Below are positions 8,865 to 18,202 of a DNA stretch of 39,091 bases, in pieces (the first letter of the stretch is position 1; every line of letters begins with the position of its first letter). The notes below the pieces were generated by a model, which was not told the origin of the DNA, did no database searches, and worked only from the letters and a program-made list of their open reading frames with translations. The DNA is from Microvirga tunisiensis (lineage in GTDB: Bacteria > Pseudomonadota > Alphaproteobacteria > Rhizobiales > Beijerinckiaceae): NCBI RefSeq assembly GCF_009296175.1, contig NZ_VOSK01000043.1, positions 1-39,091 on the forward strand, given 5' to 3'. The position numbers and the translations under genes were made by a program.

Positions 8865-10006
8865 TTAAACGACATAGAAGTCTGACGCGCTTACGCGGTC
8901 CCCTGCGTCGGTCCAATGCCTCGTGATCTTTGCGAAAACGATCTTCCCAGTGGCACCGGACCCATCGGGGTCGTAATAGATCAGTTTGTCATCATCGTCG
9001 AAGACGATGTAGTCATCCGCGTCTTGCGCATTACCGTATTCGGCAAAATTATTCCAACTGAGTTGCCCCACGGGTAGCTTCCTGAAAATAGCCGAGGACA
9101 GAAAAATTGAATCATCCTCCTCAAACTCGATGATCTTGTCTACATTTGCCACGGGATCGAGGGGTGTATCGAAGATGAAAACGTCATCGCCAAAACTGCC
9201 ATACAGGGTATCATTTCCCGCGCCCCGTTGAGAGTGTCGTCACCATCGAAACCGAAGAGGCGGTCGTTCCCGCCACGGCCCTGAATCGCGTCCTTTACGC
9301 CTGTTCCGTGGATCTTGTCCGCGTGCTCCTTTCCGATTTGGGTCAGAGTTTCGGTTCGCTTGTTCCACGACCAGGCCGCGACATGCTTGCCATCGGTCTT
9401 GGACGATCCGTAAAGCTCCTTGATGGCGAGCTTGTCCAAGGGACTTAGCTTGGTCGGATAGACTTTGCTCTCGCCATTGTCGTAACTCATGACGGTGTTC
9501 GTCGAGTGAGCGTCCGCTTCGCTTAGCTTCTTTTTGTTGTACGGCGACGTATGGAATGGGTGTTTGAGCCCAAGAACGTGACCGATCTCATGAAGCATAA
9601 CATAGGTTTTATGCGAGGTATTCTTAAAATCGTCCTTGTATCGAGTGTTGAAATGCACTCTGCCGGCCCCATAGACGCGGTCCGCGGCCTCGCCCTGCAC
9701 GCAATTATCTACCGTGTAGAGTTCCGGGAATTCGCCATAGGCCACAATGGTGCTGTCGAAAAACCCTGTATACCAACCGAATTTGATTTCCGCATCGTCA
9801 CTCTTCATCTCAAGGAATCGGATCCCACAAGCGTCACCCCACTGTTTGAGCGCATAACGAGCCAGCTTCTGATCTGCTGAGTTGAAGCGCTTTTCGCTCA
9901 GACTTGGCGCGAACGAATAGGTGAGGAAGATCGGCGTCTTCTGCGGTGTCAGAGTCGGTTCGGAGTTCCAGTTGTAACCGGTCAGAATGGCTTTATGGGA
10001 CGGCAT
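8865..10006 (-). pseudogene. Serralysin-like RTX metalloprotease, frameshifted
   Basis: Two abutting frames encode one M10-type zinc protease. The first (10006 down to about 9215) carries the zinc motif HEIGHVLGLKH (residues 139-149), a Met-turn VMSYD and an RTX-like GRGGNDRLFGFDGDDTLNG stretch. It then runs out of frame. The second frame (readable from about 9213 down to 8865) continues GNDTLYGSFGDDVF and ends in SASDFYVV, a terminus like that of the intact serralysin at 15742-18072. A net shift of one missing or two extra bases in the GGGGCGCGGGAAATGAT tract (about 9213-9229) explains the break. Proteins of this family lack a signal peptide and leave by type I secretion. By eye the base composition is less GC-rich than that of neighbours, which hints at transfer. 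The break could also be a sequencing error in a G-rich tract. Confidence 0.8.
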
Positions 10007-10085
10007 GATGATAGGCTCGCGGCGCGAAGAGAATTCTTGCCGGTATCGGTAACTTAATTACGCACAGTTGCAACCTGGAAGATCC

Positions 10086-10550
10086 CTATAGGTCTCTCGC
10101 CGCTCCCAGCACTTCCTCCGCATGGCCCGGCACCTTCACCTTGTTCCAGACCCGAGCGACGTTGCCCTCGCGGTCGATCAGCACCGTCGTTCGCTCCACG
10201 CCCATGTATTTGTGGCCGAACATGCTCTTCTGGGTCCAGACGCCATAGGTCTCCAGCATGGTCCTGGCCTCGTCCGACGCGAGGGCGAAGTCGAGGCCGT
10301 ACTTGGCGCGGAACTTGTCGTGGCTCTTCAGCGAATCCGGCGAGATCCCGACGATCTCCGTATCGGCCGCCGCGAAATCCTTCCTGAGGGCCTGGAAGTT
10401 CTGCGCTTCGAGCGTGCAGCCGCTGGTGTTGTCCTTGGGATAGAAATACAGCACGACCTTGCGGCCTTTCAGGTCGTCGAGGCTGATTTCCCGACCATCT
10501 GTCGCAGGCAGGGAGAAGGGCGGAGCTTTGGTTCCGATGCTAAGAGACAT
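10086..10550 (-). CDS. bcp: Thioredoxin-dependent peroxiredoxin, Bcp/PrxQ type
   Basis: A 154-residue cytoplasmic peroxiredoxin that reduces hydrogen peroxide and organic peroxides. The AhpC/TSA thioredoxin fold is complete: the peroxidatic cysteine is C45 in NTSGCTLEA, and KFRAKYGLDFALASDE and GVWTQKSMFGHKYMGVERTT follow. The position equivalent to the resolving C50 of E. coli Bcp is glutamine (Q50), and there is no other cysteine. The protein must therefore act as a 1-Cys enzyme with an external thiol as reductant. It is divergent from the large AsmA-like gene and separated from it by a repeat-bearing gap. Confidence 0.94.
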   Translation of the reverse strand: MSLSIGTKAPPFSLPATDGREISLDDLKGRKVVLYFYPKDNTSGCTLEAQNFQALRKDFAAADTEIVGISPDSLKSHDKFRAKYGLDFALASDEARTMLETYGVWTQKSMFGHKYMGVERTTVLIDREGNVARVWNKVKVPGHAEEVLGAARDL

Positions 10551-10595
10551 GGGTTGCCTTCCTTTCGGCGGATTGTACTGGTTGGAAACCTCTAC

Positions 10596-10706
10596 AGCAT
10601 CGGACGCAAAAGTGGTCTCCGCTTTTGGGATCGACCCGATGCTCGTATCTAGAAGCAGCGCATCGTTCGGGCCGGAAAATTAGGACTGCTTTTCCGCACG
10701 ATGCGC
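10596..10706. repeat. Composite intergenic palindromic repeat
   Basis: Two palindromes lie side by side. The first has arms AGCATCGG (10596-10603) and CCGATGCT (10636-10643) with an inner CAAAAG/CTTTTG pair. The second has arms GCGCATCGT (10658-10666) and ACGATGCGC (10698-10706) with inner CGGAAAA/TTTTCCG. They fill most of the 272-base gap between bcp and the AsmA-like gene. Similar elements are, as I recall, abundant between genes in this bacterial order. No coding capacity. Confidence 0.7.
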
Positions 10707-10822
10707 TCATGTGCACGATTGAAAGGGACAGTCGCGGGAGACTCCCGGGACGGTTAAGGTCTCTTCTCTGATTCCCTGATGAGCGCCTGAGCGCAAGAAC
10801 CGGATTACCTAACGTCACAAGA

Positions 10823-13800
10823 ATGAAGCTGCCATTTCGTACCACGTTGTCCCGGCGAGACCCGGTCAAGCGGAGCCTCCTCAAGCGCGTTCTTCGTTGT
10901 ACTCTCTATGTGAAGCTTGGGCTTATCGTTTTTGCGACTGCTGCGCTCGGTCTGCTTTACCTGCGTCTCTCCGCGGCCCCGATGAGCTTCGGACGGCTGC
11001 CCGAGCGGGTCGCGGAAGCCTTGGCCGCGCGCATCGGACCCGGCTGGAACGTGACGTTGCGGAATACAGCCATCGAGCTGCACGAGGGCTCGCCGGCCCT
11101 GCGGGCGAACGGCCTCGATATCCGGGCTCCGGGCGGCGATCTGGTGCTGCGAGCCCCTTACGCGATCTACAGCGTCGATCTCACCTCGCTTCTGACCGCC
11201 AACCTTCAGCCCAAGGCTATCGAGGTGCGCGACCTGCAAGTGCGGGTCCTCGTCAACCGGGACGGCTCGCTCGCCTTCTCGCCCGTGCAGGCGGTGGAGG
11301 CCGAGTCGGGTGCTTCGCCTCCGCCCGTCGCGCCGGAGCCGTCCAAGGAAGCTGCAGCGTCGCTTGCTCTCGATGCCAACGGGCCTTCGCCCGTATCGGG
11401 CGTCGTCGGGTCGCTGCTCGAACTCATCGTCGGCCCGGGGAGTGTCCTCAACTCGCTCGGGCAGGCCGAGCTGACCAATGCGCGCCTCGTCTTCGTCGAT
11501 GCGGACGGTCGCGAACGGGCCAGGTTCCAACGCGTGGATGCCGTCTTCGACTGGACGGAGAACGGCGGACGGCAGTTCGCCGCGACGGTCGAAGGGGATC
11601 AGGGGGCATGGCAACTCAACGGCGATGCCGTTGTGCAAGGCAACGGCGCCTACCGGGCGGGCGTGGTCGCGAATGAAGTGCCGATCAAGGACATCCTTCT
11701 GCTCGGAGGGGCGTCCGATCTGCCGGCCGCCACGGATCTCGAATTCTCCGGGCGTTTCGACATCGCCTATGCGGATGGTCGCATCACGGAACTGAAGACA
11801 CGGCTCGCGAGCAATGCTGGCACGTTCCAGATCGAGGACAAGGACACGTCGCCCTTCCCGGTGGAGCGCGCAACGATCGAGGCGCAATGGAACGAGGCCG
11901 AGAAGGCTCTCGAACTCCAGGAGCTCGGCTTGAAGGGCGGGGATACGAATCTGCGCCTCCAGGGGCGCCTCGCAACTCCCGTCGCGGACAAGCCTTGGCG
12001 TTTGTCCCTCGGTGGCCGCGATATCGTGTGGTCCGGTGCGGCAGCGGGAGACCGCCCTCTCCGGGTCAGTGAGTTCGCCGCCGACCTGTCCGGCCCGGAC
12101 GGCGTCACGATCAACAGCGTCACGCTGAAGGGGCCCGAGCTGTCGGCCCGCATCAGCGGCCTTCTCGGAGCCTCCGCGGACCCGAAGGGCTTGAATTTGG
12201 ATGTGCGCGCGGACAAGACGAATATCCGCTCTGCTCTGCGCATCTGGCCGGAGGCCGTTGCTCCCCCGGTCCGCAGGTTCCTCGTGTCCAACCTTAAGGC
12301 GGGCATGCTGGACTCCATCGATCTCAAGGTGGCGATGACCGGCGCGGACGTCGCAAAGGCGGTGACGGGCGGCCCGACACCCGATGAGTCCCTGAAGATC
12401 GATTTCGCCATTTCCGATGGTGTTCTCCAGGTGGCGGACGGCCTTCCGCCAATCTCCGGGATGAACGTGACCGGTCACGTGACAGGCAAGAAGGTTGCCG
12501 TGCGCGCGTCGACCGGTCTGGTTCAAATGGCGGACAGCCGTTCTCTGGGAGCTTCCGACGGGGCGTTCATCCTGGACAATTACTGGGATGACAACGCTTC
12601 GGCCCGCATTGACTTTCGCCTCACCGGCGGAGCCGACGGCTTGGGCGCCCTGCTGCTGGAACCGCGCATCAAGGAAATCGCCGGATTCAACATCGATCCC
12701 GCCACGATGAGGGGGAAGACGGATCTGCGCGTCGGCATGGGCCTTGCCGTGCATAACATCCCGGCCTTCGCCGACCTGCCTCTCAAAGTGAGCGGAACGG
12801 TCAATGATTTTGCCGTCGACAAGTTCTTCGGCAAGGACCGGCTGGAAGGCGCCGACCTGACGATTGCTTACGACCGGGGCGATCTCGCCGTCAAAGGCGA
12901 CGGCAAGCTCGCCGGAAGCCCGGCTGCCATCGATCTGCACAAGAACAGGCAGGGCGGGCAGGCCAGCGTTGCGTTCTCCCTCGATGAGGCGGCGCGCAGC
13001 CGGCGAGGGCTCTCCTTCGGCTCGCAGCTCACGGGAACGATCGGCCTCAAGGCGAGCCTGCCTCTCGGCGCATCGGCCCCGACGAACATCCTCGTCGAAG
13101 CGGATCTCGCCAAGGCCGGTGTGGATCAGCTGATCCCCGGCTGGGTGAAGCCGGTCGGACGGCCTGGAAAGCTGAGCTTCACCATGGTCGAAGGGCCGAT
13201 CAACGAGATCCGGGACCTGCAGCTCGACAGCGGCACCGTGCAGCTGAAGGGCAATGCGACGCTCTCGAGCGAGGGAAGCCTGGAGAAGGCCGAACTCTCG
13301 ACCTTCAAGCTCTCGCCCGGCGACGACATGCGCGCCCAGATCGAGCGCGCCAACAACGTCTACAAGGTCGCGATCCGGGGCAATGTGGGCGATGCCCGAC
13401 CCTTCGTGAAAGGTGGCGCGACGGGCTCCGCCACGCCCAGCCGGACTGCGGCTGCGCAGAAGGACGGCAAGGATTTCGATCTCGACCTGAACCTCAACAT
13501 CCTCACGGGCTACAACGAGGAGGCGATCACCAACGCGGCGATCAAAGCCTCCGTGCGCAAGGACAACCTTCGTCAGCTCGATATGAAGGGGCGGCTCGGC
13601 GCGACCGACATTATCGGACGGACCCTGCCGGACGCCGGCGTTCCCGTGGTGATCCTGCAGGCGGAAGATGCCGGGGCTCTCTTACGCTTCACCGATGTCT
13701 ACCGGCGGATGTCCGGCGGCGATCTCGTTCTCCAGCTCGCCACCGGAGACGGCCCGCAGGCCGGTCATGTCGTCCTGCGCTCGTTCGCTCTGGTCAACGA

Positions 13801-14290
13801 GCCGGCCCTTCGCCGGATCATCCCCACCCAGACTCAGATTGTCGCCGGGCAGGACCGGGCCGGCAATCCGCAGGCCGTCCGGGTGGATGTGAACGAGGTG
13901 CAGTTCACCAAGGCCCGTCTCGAATTTACCCGCAATGCCGGTCGGCTCGATTTCAAGGATGCCGCCATCTGGGGCAACCAGATCGGATTCACGCTGGGCG
14001 GCTTTATCGATTACGCCCGCGACCGGCTCGACATCACGGGCACCTTCGTGCCGGCCTACGGGCTCAACAATGTGTTCGCCCAGGTGCCGCTCTTCGGGCC
14101 GCTCTTGGGTGGAAGTCAGTATGAGGGGCTGTTCGCCGTCAATTTCCGGCTGAACGGTCAGGCGAGTTCGCCGTCACTGACGGTCAATCCGCTCTCGGCG
14201 GTCGCTCCCGGCTTCCTGCGCAAGCTCTTCGGTGTGGGGGCGAACGTGGAACCGCAGACAGGATCGCTGCCGGCGGTTCCGGAGCGTTAA
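10823..14290 (+). CDS. AsmA/YhdP-like envelope protein (DUF3971 type)
   Basis: A protein of 1155 residues with a short cytoplasmic N-terminus, one membrane segment (about 31-50), and a very long periplasmic region of beta-strand-rich repeats. The last 150 residues (DFKDAAIWGNQIGFTLGG, then VPAYGLNNVFAQVPLFGPLLGG, and PLSAVAPGFLRKLF near the end) match the AsmA-like C-terminal region. Members of the AsmA/YhdP/TamB superfamily form groove-shaped bridges thought to carry phospholipids between inner and outer membrane. That role is inferred here from family knowledge. It converges with tyrS with only four bases between stops. No terminator is visible between the two. Confidence 0.85.
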   Translation: MKLPFRTTLSRRDPVKRSLLKRVLRCTLYVKLGLIVFATAALGLLYLRLSAAPMSFGRLPERVAEALAARIGPGWNVTLRNTAIELHEGSPALRANGLDIRAPGGDLVLRAPYAIYSVDLTSLLTANLQPKAIEVRDLQVRVLVNRDGSLAFSPVQAVEAESGASPPPVAPEPSKEAAASLALDANGPSPVSGVVGSLLELIVGPGSVLNSLGQAELTNARLVFVDADGRERARFQRVDAVFDWTENGGRQFAATVEGDQGAWQLNGDAVVQGNGAYRAGVVANEVPIKDILLLGGASDLPAATDLEFSGRFDIAYADGRITELKTRLASNAGTFQIEDKDTSPFPVERATIEAQWNEAEKALELQELGLKGGDTNLRLQGRLATPVADKPWRLSLGGRDIVWSGAAAGDRPLRVSEFAADLSGPDGVTINSVTLKGPELSARISGLLGASADPKGLNLDVRADKTNIRSALRIWPEAVAPPVRRFLVSNLKAGMLDSIDLKVAMTGADVAKAVTGGPTPDESLKIDFAISDGVLQVADGLPPISGMNVTGHVTGKKVAVRASTGLVQMADSRSLGASDGAFILDNYWDDNASARIDFRLTGGADGLGALLLEPRIKEIAGFNIDPATMRGKTDLRVGMGLAVHNIPAFADLPLKVSGTVNDFAVDKFFGKDRLEGADLTIAYDRGDLAVKGDGKLAGSPAAIDLHKNRQGGQASVAFSLDEAARSRRGLSFGSQLTGTIGLKASLPLGASAPTNILVEADLAKAGVDQLIPGWVKPVGRPGKLSFTMVEGPINEIRDLQLDSGTVQLKGNATLSSEGSLEKAELSTFKLSPGDDMRAQIERANNVYKVAIRGNVGDARPFVKGGATGSATPSRTAAAQKDGKDFDLDLNLNILTGYNEEAITNAAIKASVRKDNLRQLDMKGRLGATDIIGRTLPDAGVPVVILQAEDAGALLRFTDVYRRMSGGDLVLQLATGDGPQAGHVVLRSFALVNEPALRRIIPTQTQIVAGQDRAGNPQAVRVDVNEVQFTKARLEFTRNAGRLDFKDAAIWGNQIGFTLGGFIDYARDRLDITGTFVPAYGLNNVFAQVPLFGPLLGGSQYEGLFAVNFRLNGQASSPSLTVNPLSAVAPGFLRKLFGVGANVEPQTGSLPAVPER

Positions 14291-14294
14291 GCAG

Positions 14295-15557
14295 TCAGAC
14301 GGCGCGCAGGAGAACGTGCTTCTTCTTGCCGAAGGACAGCTTGATCACGCCTTCTGCCGTAACATCCGACAGGCTCAAGGTGCCACGCTCGTCCGAGACG
14401 GTCTGGTCGTTGACCTTCAGGCCGCCGCTCTTCACCTGCCGACGCGCCTCGCTCGACGAGGGCACGAGCTTCGCGTAATCGGGCCCGAAGGCCGCCAGGA
14501 TGCCGAGGCCTCCCTTGAGGACATCGGTCGCGATCTCGACCGTCGGCAGGCTTTCCGCCAGCGCTCCCTGCTCGAAGGTCTTGCGCGCGGTTTCCGCGGC
14601 CAGCTCCGCAGCCTCGCGGCCGTGGAGGAGGGTGGTGGCTTCCGTTGCGAGAACCTTCTTCGCCTCGTTGATATCCGCGCCCTGGAGCGCTTCGAGCCGC
14701 GTGATCTCGTCCATCGGCAGGATGGTGAAGAGCCTCAGGAAGCGGCCGACATCCGCATCCTCGGTGTTGCGCCAGAACTGCCAGTAATCGTAGGGGCTCA
14801 GCATGTCGGCGTTGAGCCAGACCGCGCCGGATGCGGTCTTGCCCATCTTGGCGCCGGAGGCGGTGGTCAAAAGAGGGCAGGTGACGGCATAGAGCTGCGG
14901 CGTGCCGAGGCGGCGGCCGAGATCGATGCCGTTGACGATGTTGCCCCATTGATCCGAGCCGCCCATCTGCAGCACGCAGCCGTAGCGCCTGTTGAGCTCC
15001 ACGAAGTCGTAGGCCTGGAGGATCATGTAGTTGAATTCCAGGAACGACAGTTCATGCTCGCGCTCGAGGCGCAGCTTCACGCTGTCGAAGGACAACATGC
15101 GGTTGACCGAGAAGTGACGGCCGACATCGCGCAGGAACTCGATGTAATTGAGCTTGGTCAGCCACTCGGCATTGTCAGCCATCATCGCATCGGTCTTGCC
15201 TTCGCCGAAGCTGATGAAGCGCGAGAAGACCGTCCTGATGCTTTCCTTGTTGGCTTCGATCTGATCGACGGTCAGCAGCTTGCGGCTCTCGTCCTTGCCG
15301 GAAGGGTCGCCCACCCGGGTCGTGCCGCCGCCCATGAGCGTAATCGGCTTGCCGGCCCCGGTCTTCTGGAGCCAGTGCAGCATCATAATCGAGAGCAGAT
15401 GGCCCACATGCAGTGACGGTCCGGTGCAGTCGTATCCCACGTAAGTGGTCAGACGCCCCTCGAGCGCGGCGGCATCGATACCATCGAAGTCGGAGGTCTG
15501 GTGGATAAACCCGCGCTCCGTCAGGACCTTCAGGAATTCGGACTTCGGCACGCTCAT
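14295..15557 (-). CDS. tyrS: Tyrosyl-tRNA synthetase
   Basis: A class I aminoacyl-tRNA synthetase of 420 residues that attaches tyrosine to tRNA-Tyr. The HIGH-type motif is LHVGHL (H50, H53), the substrate pocket has GGSDQWGN near 199-206, and the KMSKS-type motif is KMGKT (237-241). An S4 RNA-binding domain closes the C-terminus ([19 protein letters not shown]). I chose the ATG at 15557 (MSVPKSEF), which has GAGAG five bases upstream; two upstream in-frame starts would add residues outside the family alignment. Confidence 0.95.
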   Translation of the reverse strand: MSVPKSEFLKVLTERGFIHQTSDFDGIDAAALEGRLTTYVGYDCTGPSLHVGHLLSIMMLHWLQKTGAGKPITLMGGGTTRVGDPSGKDESRKLLTVDQIEANKESIRTVFSRFISFGEGKTDAMMADNAEWLTKLNYIEFLRDVGRHFSVNRMLSFDSVKLRLEREHELSFLEFNYMILQAYDFVELNRRYGCVLQMGGSDQWGNIVNGIDLGRRLGTPQLYAVTCPLLTTASGAKMGKTASGAVWLNADMLSPYDYWQFWRNTEDADVGRFLRLFTILPMDEITRLEALQGADINEAKKVLATEATTLLHGREAAELAAETARKTFEQGALAESLPTVEIATDVLKGGLGILAAFGPDYAKLVPSSSEARRQVKSGGLKVNDQTVSDERGTLSLSDVTAEGVIKLSFGKKKHVLLRAV

Positions 15558-15679
15558 TGCATCTCTCATCTTCGCGATCACAGATGCCGATGCCTGTAGC
15601 AGGTTCACGCACTCATTTCACCCTCTTCGCCCACAACGCTAGGTGGCATGTCGCGGAGAGGGGTCCACGAGCGGGAAGC

Positions 15680-15708
15680 TTGACAGAAAAGGTTCAGACA
15701 TAAACAAT
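15680..15708 (+). promoter_or_regulatory. Candidate sigma-70 promoter of the serralysin gene
   Basis: A perfect TTGACA (15680-15685) is followed after 17 bases by AACAAT (15703-15708), a four-of-six match to the -10 box. The surrounding AT-rich stretch stands out in this GC-rich DNA. The gene starts 34 bases downstream with a strong GGGAGG ribosome binding site. The -10 box is weak, so the exact promoter is uncertain. Confidence 0.5.
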
Positions 15709-15741
15709 GTTATTACATGATATTGACGCTGGGAGGACTGC

Positions 15742-18072
15742 ATGTGTTATCTCTGCTTGTCGAGCGGTAAAGGCCCTTCATGGTCGAGCTTCGGTCATAG
15801 GACACCGGGAACAATTCCCGATGGGGTGGTGCAAACCGAGTTCTCCGGGGGGAAGGGTTACTCGGGGACGGCGCTCCAGCCGTATGACATGTATGCCAGT
15901 ATGGCGGCGGGATCGCCCTTGAGCGATGCGTGGGATTGGGCGTCGGGCAAGGTCGGTGATCTCTACGATACGGTCTACAACTGGGTATCGGATAACGTCT
16001 CTCGATCGCCGATCGGCATTTTCTCCACCCTTGCGAGCGTTGCCCCCTATGCCATGTCGGGGGTGAGGTTCAACGTTCCGGCTGGAATCGACAGCGATGT
16101 TCTCGGAATTCTGTCCGGTTCACAATGGAATAGCACGGCGATCACCTATAGCCTCCCGGATTCTCGTCTCGACTATCAATGGATCAATCCAAGCGCGAGC
16201 GGATATCGGGCCTTGACCTTCGAGACTGAGCAGGCGGTTCACTATGCCCTTGAAGGCTATAGTCCTTATTCGGGCGGACCGAAGATGGGGTTGTCGTCAG
16301 TCGAGGGCGTAACAAATCTCTCGCTGAGTTATGCCGGTCGCGGCGGCGGAACCCTCCAGATCGCCGGGTTCAACGCAACCGACATCATCAACCGCAGTCA
16401 CGGCTATTATCCTGGTGTTCCGGTCTATGGCGGCGACGTTTGGCTGGAGCGGAACAGCGGATTGCCAGGGACCTATAGCTATATGATCGTCCTGCATGAG
16501 CTTGGTCATTCTCTCGGTCTCAAGCACCCTCACGATTCAGGTGGCGCATTGCCAACCATGAGTGGCGAACATGATTCGCCGGAATACACGGTCATGTCCT
16601 ACGGCCATATGTGGGACAATCCGCAAACTTACATGCAATACGACATCGCAGCACTTCAGGAATTGTATGGCGCCGATTTCACGACCAACGGCGGTAATAC
16701 CGTCTATTCGTGGTCGCCGGAAACCGGCGAAGCGTTCGTCAACGGCGTCGGGCAGGGTGCGCCCGTGACCAACAAGGTCTTCATGACCATCTGGGACGGT
16801 GGCGGAAACGACACCTACGATCTCTCGAATTACTCCGGCGACCAAAGAATCGATCTCGCGCCTGGCGGCTATATCAAATTCTCCCAGACACAGCTCGGAA
16901 TGAAGACTTCCACGAGCTTCGTGCACGGGAACGTCTACAATGCCTTCCAGTACCGTGGCGATTCACGTTCCTTGATCGAAAACGCCATCAGCGGATCGGG
17001 CCATGACAGCATCAAGGGCAACGTGGCGGACAATGTGCTCAACGGCGGCGGCGGCAACGACGGCCTGACCGGCGCCGCAGGCAACGATACGCTCATCGGA
17101 GGCAACGGCAACGATTGGCTCGACGGCGGTACCGGCAGTGATGTCATGGACGCAGGCTTGGGCTGGGACGTGATGTCCTACATGAGTTCCACCACCGGCG
17201 TGACCATCGATCTCACCACTAATCTCAACAGCGGCGCGGCCGCCGGCGACAAGATCCTGAACGCCGAGGTGCTGCAGGGCACCAACGCCAACGATATGCT
17301 CACCGGCATCGACCGCGGCAACGGCCACGGCGTGCAGCTCTACGGTGAGGGCGGCGACGACGGCCTTATTGGCAAGGGCGGCGGCGATGCCCTGTTCGGC
17401 GGCGCCGGCAACGACTGGCTCGACGGCGGTCCGGGCGGCGACATCCTCGACGGCGGCGCTGGCTGGGACGTGGTGTCGTACCAGAGCGCCACGAGCGGCA
17501 TCACCATCGATCTGACCACCAACGCCAATGGCGGGGCCGCAGCGGGCGAGACCGTTCTCAATGTGGAAGTCGTGCAGGGCTCGAACTTTGCCGATACCCT
17601 CGTCGGCAAAGACAACGGCGGCGGCAACGGCGTGCAGCTCTATGGCGAGGGCGGTAGCGATACGCTGCTCGGCAAGGGCGGCGGCGACTATCTGTTCGGG
17701 GGCGCCGGCAACGACACGCTCGACAGCGGCTTTGGCAGCGATGTGTTGATCGGAGGCAGCGGTGCGGATCAGTTCAGTTTCTCGACGGCGCTCGGTGCCG
17801 GCAACATGGACACGATCCAGGACTTTTCTGTCGCCGAGGGCGATCGGATCGTGCTCAGCCGCAGCGTGTTCATGGATGTGGGCACGGGAGCGCTCTCGAG
17901 TGCCTATTTCAAGGCGGGCACGGCCACGAGCTTCGATCACCACATCCTGTACGATCAAGGATCCGGCGAGTTGTTCTACGACGTCGATGGGTCGGGCGGC
18001 GTCGCGGCGATCAAGTTCGCCACCGTGAGTGCAGGCACGGCGCTCAGCGCCTCCCATTTCTTCATCGTGTGA
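15742..18072 (+). CDS. Serralysin-family RTX metalloprotease (M10)
   Basis: A secreted zinc protease of 776 residues. There is no signal peptide, as expected for type I secretion. The protease domain has HELGHSLGLKH (H252-H262) and the Met-turn VMSYG (M285). From about residue 434, RTX nonapeptide repeats of the GGxGxDxLxG type bind calcium and fold the protein outside the cell. Residues 474-673 are two tandem 100-residue modules, each with a GWDV(M/V)SY...ITIDLTTN strand region, a VQLYGEGG loop and RTX repeats. The C-terminus ends HFFIV, typical of the secretion signal region. The start follows GGGAGG at 15731-15736. No secretion transporter genes lie in the window. Confidence 0.93.
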   Translation: MCYLCLSSGKGPSWSSFGHRTPGTIPDGVVQTEFSGGKGYSGTALQPYDMYASMAAGSPLSDAWDWASGKVGDLYDTVYNWVSDNVSRSPIGIFSTLASVAPYAMSGVRFNVPAGIDSDVLGILSGSQWNSTAITYSLPDSRLDYQWINPSASGYRALTFETEQAVHYALEGYSPYSGGPKMGLSSVEGVTNLSLSYAGRGGGTLQIAGFNATDIINRSHGYYPGVPVYGGDVWLERNSGLPGTYSYMIVLHELGHSLGLKHPHDSGGALPTMSGEHDSPEYTVMSYGHMWDNPQTYMQYDIAALQELYGADFTTNGGNTVYSWSPETGEAFVNGVGQGAPVTNKVFMTIWDGGGNDTYDLSNYSGDQRIDLAPGGYIKFSQTQLGMKTSTSFVHGNVYNAFQYRGDSRSLIENAISGSGHDSIKGNVADNVLNGGGGNDGLTGAAGNDTLIGGNGNDWLDGGTGSDVMDAGLGWDVMSYMSSTTGVTIDLTTNLNSGAAAGDKILNAEVLQGTNANDMLTGIDRGNGHGVQLYGEGGDDGLIGKGGGDALFGGAGNDWLDGGPGGDILDGGAGWDVVSYQSATSGITIDLTTNANGGAAAGETVLNVEVVQGSNFADTLVGKDNGGGNGVQLYGEGGSDTLLGKGGGDYLFGGAGNDTLDSGFGSDVLIGGSGADQFSFSTALGAGNMDTIQDFSVAEGDRIVLSRSVFMDVGTGALSSAYFKAGTATSFDHHILYDQGSGELFYDVDGSGGVAAIKFATVSAGTALSASHFFIV
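17161..17760 (+). repeat. Tandem 300-bp duplication inside the RTX region
   Basis: The stretch from 17161 (encoding GWDVMSY) repeats from 17461 (GWDVVSY) with an offset of exactly 300 bases and no frame change. Landmarks TIDLTTN, GAAAG, VQLYGEGG and LFGGAGND recur at the same positions in both units. This is an in-frame module duplication that lengthens the calcium-binding tail. Confidence 0.9.
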
Positions 18073-18120
18073 GGGCTGCAACGGGCGGCAGGCTCGCTTG
18101 CGCCGCTCAAAAAGAGCCAC

Positions 18121-18150
18121 AGGGCGCGGCAGCAGCCGCGCCCTTCCTTT
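18121..18150 (+). terminator. Terminator of the serralysin gene
   Basis: A 10-bp GC-rich stem (18121-18130 with 18135-18144) closes a four-base loop and is followed by TCCTTT. It lies 48 bases past the stop codon. The T tract is interrupted by CC but the stem is strong. Confidence 0.75.
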
Positions 18151-18202
18151 GTCGCTGAAAGCCTTGCTTCCAGATCCGACCATCGGCTGAGATTGGCGGA
18201 AA

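Noticed and set aside
10805..12940. A 711-codon minus-strand open frame inside the AsmA-like gene.
   Set aside because: It is the antisense shadow of a well-supported 1155-residue protein and shows no domain pattern.
17161..17760. The 300-bp repeat as a possible CRISPR or tandem satellite array.
   Set aside because: It is coding sequence within one RTX protein, has only two units, and shows no spacer structure.
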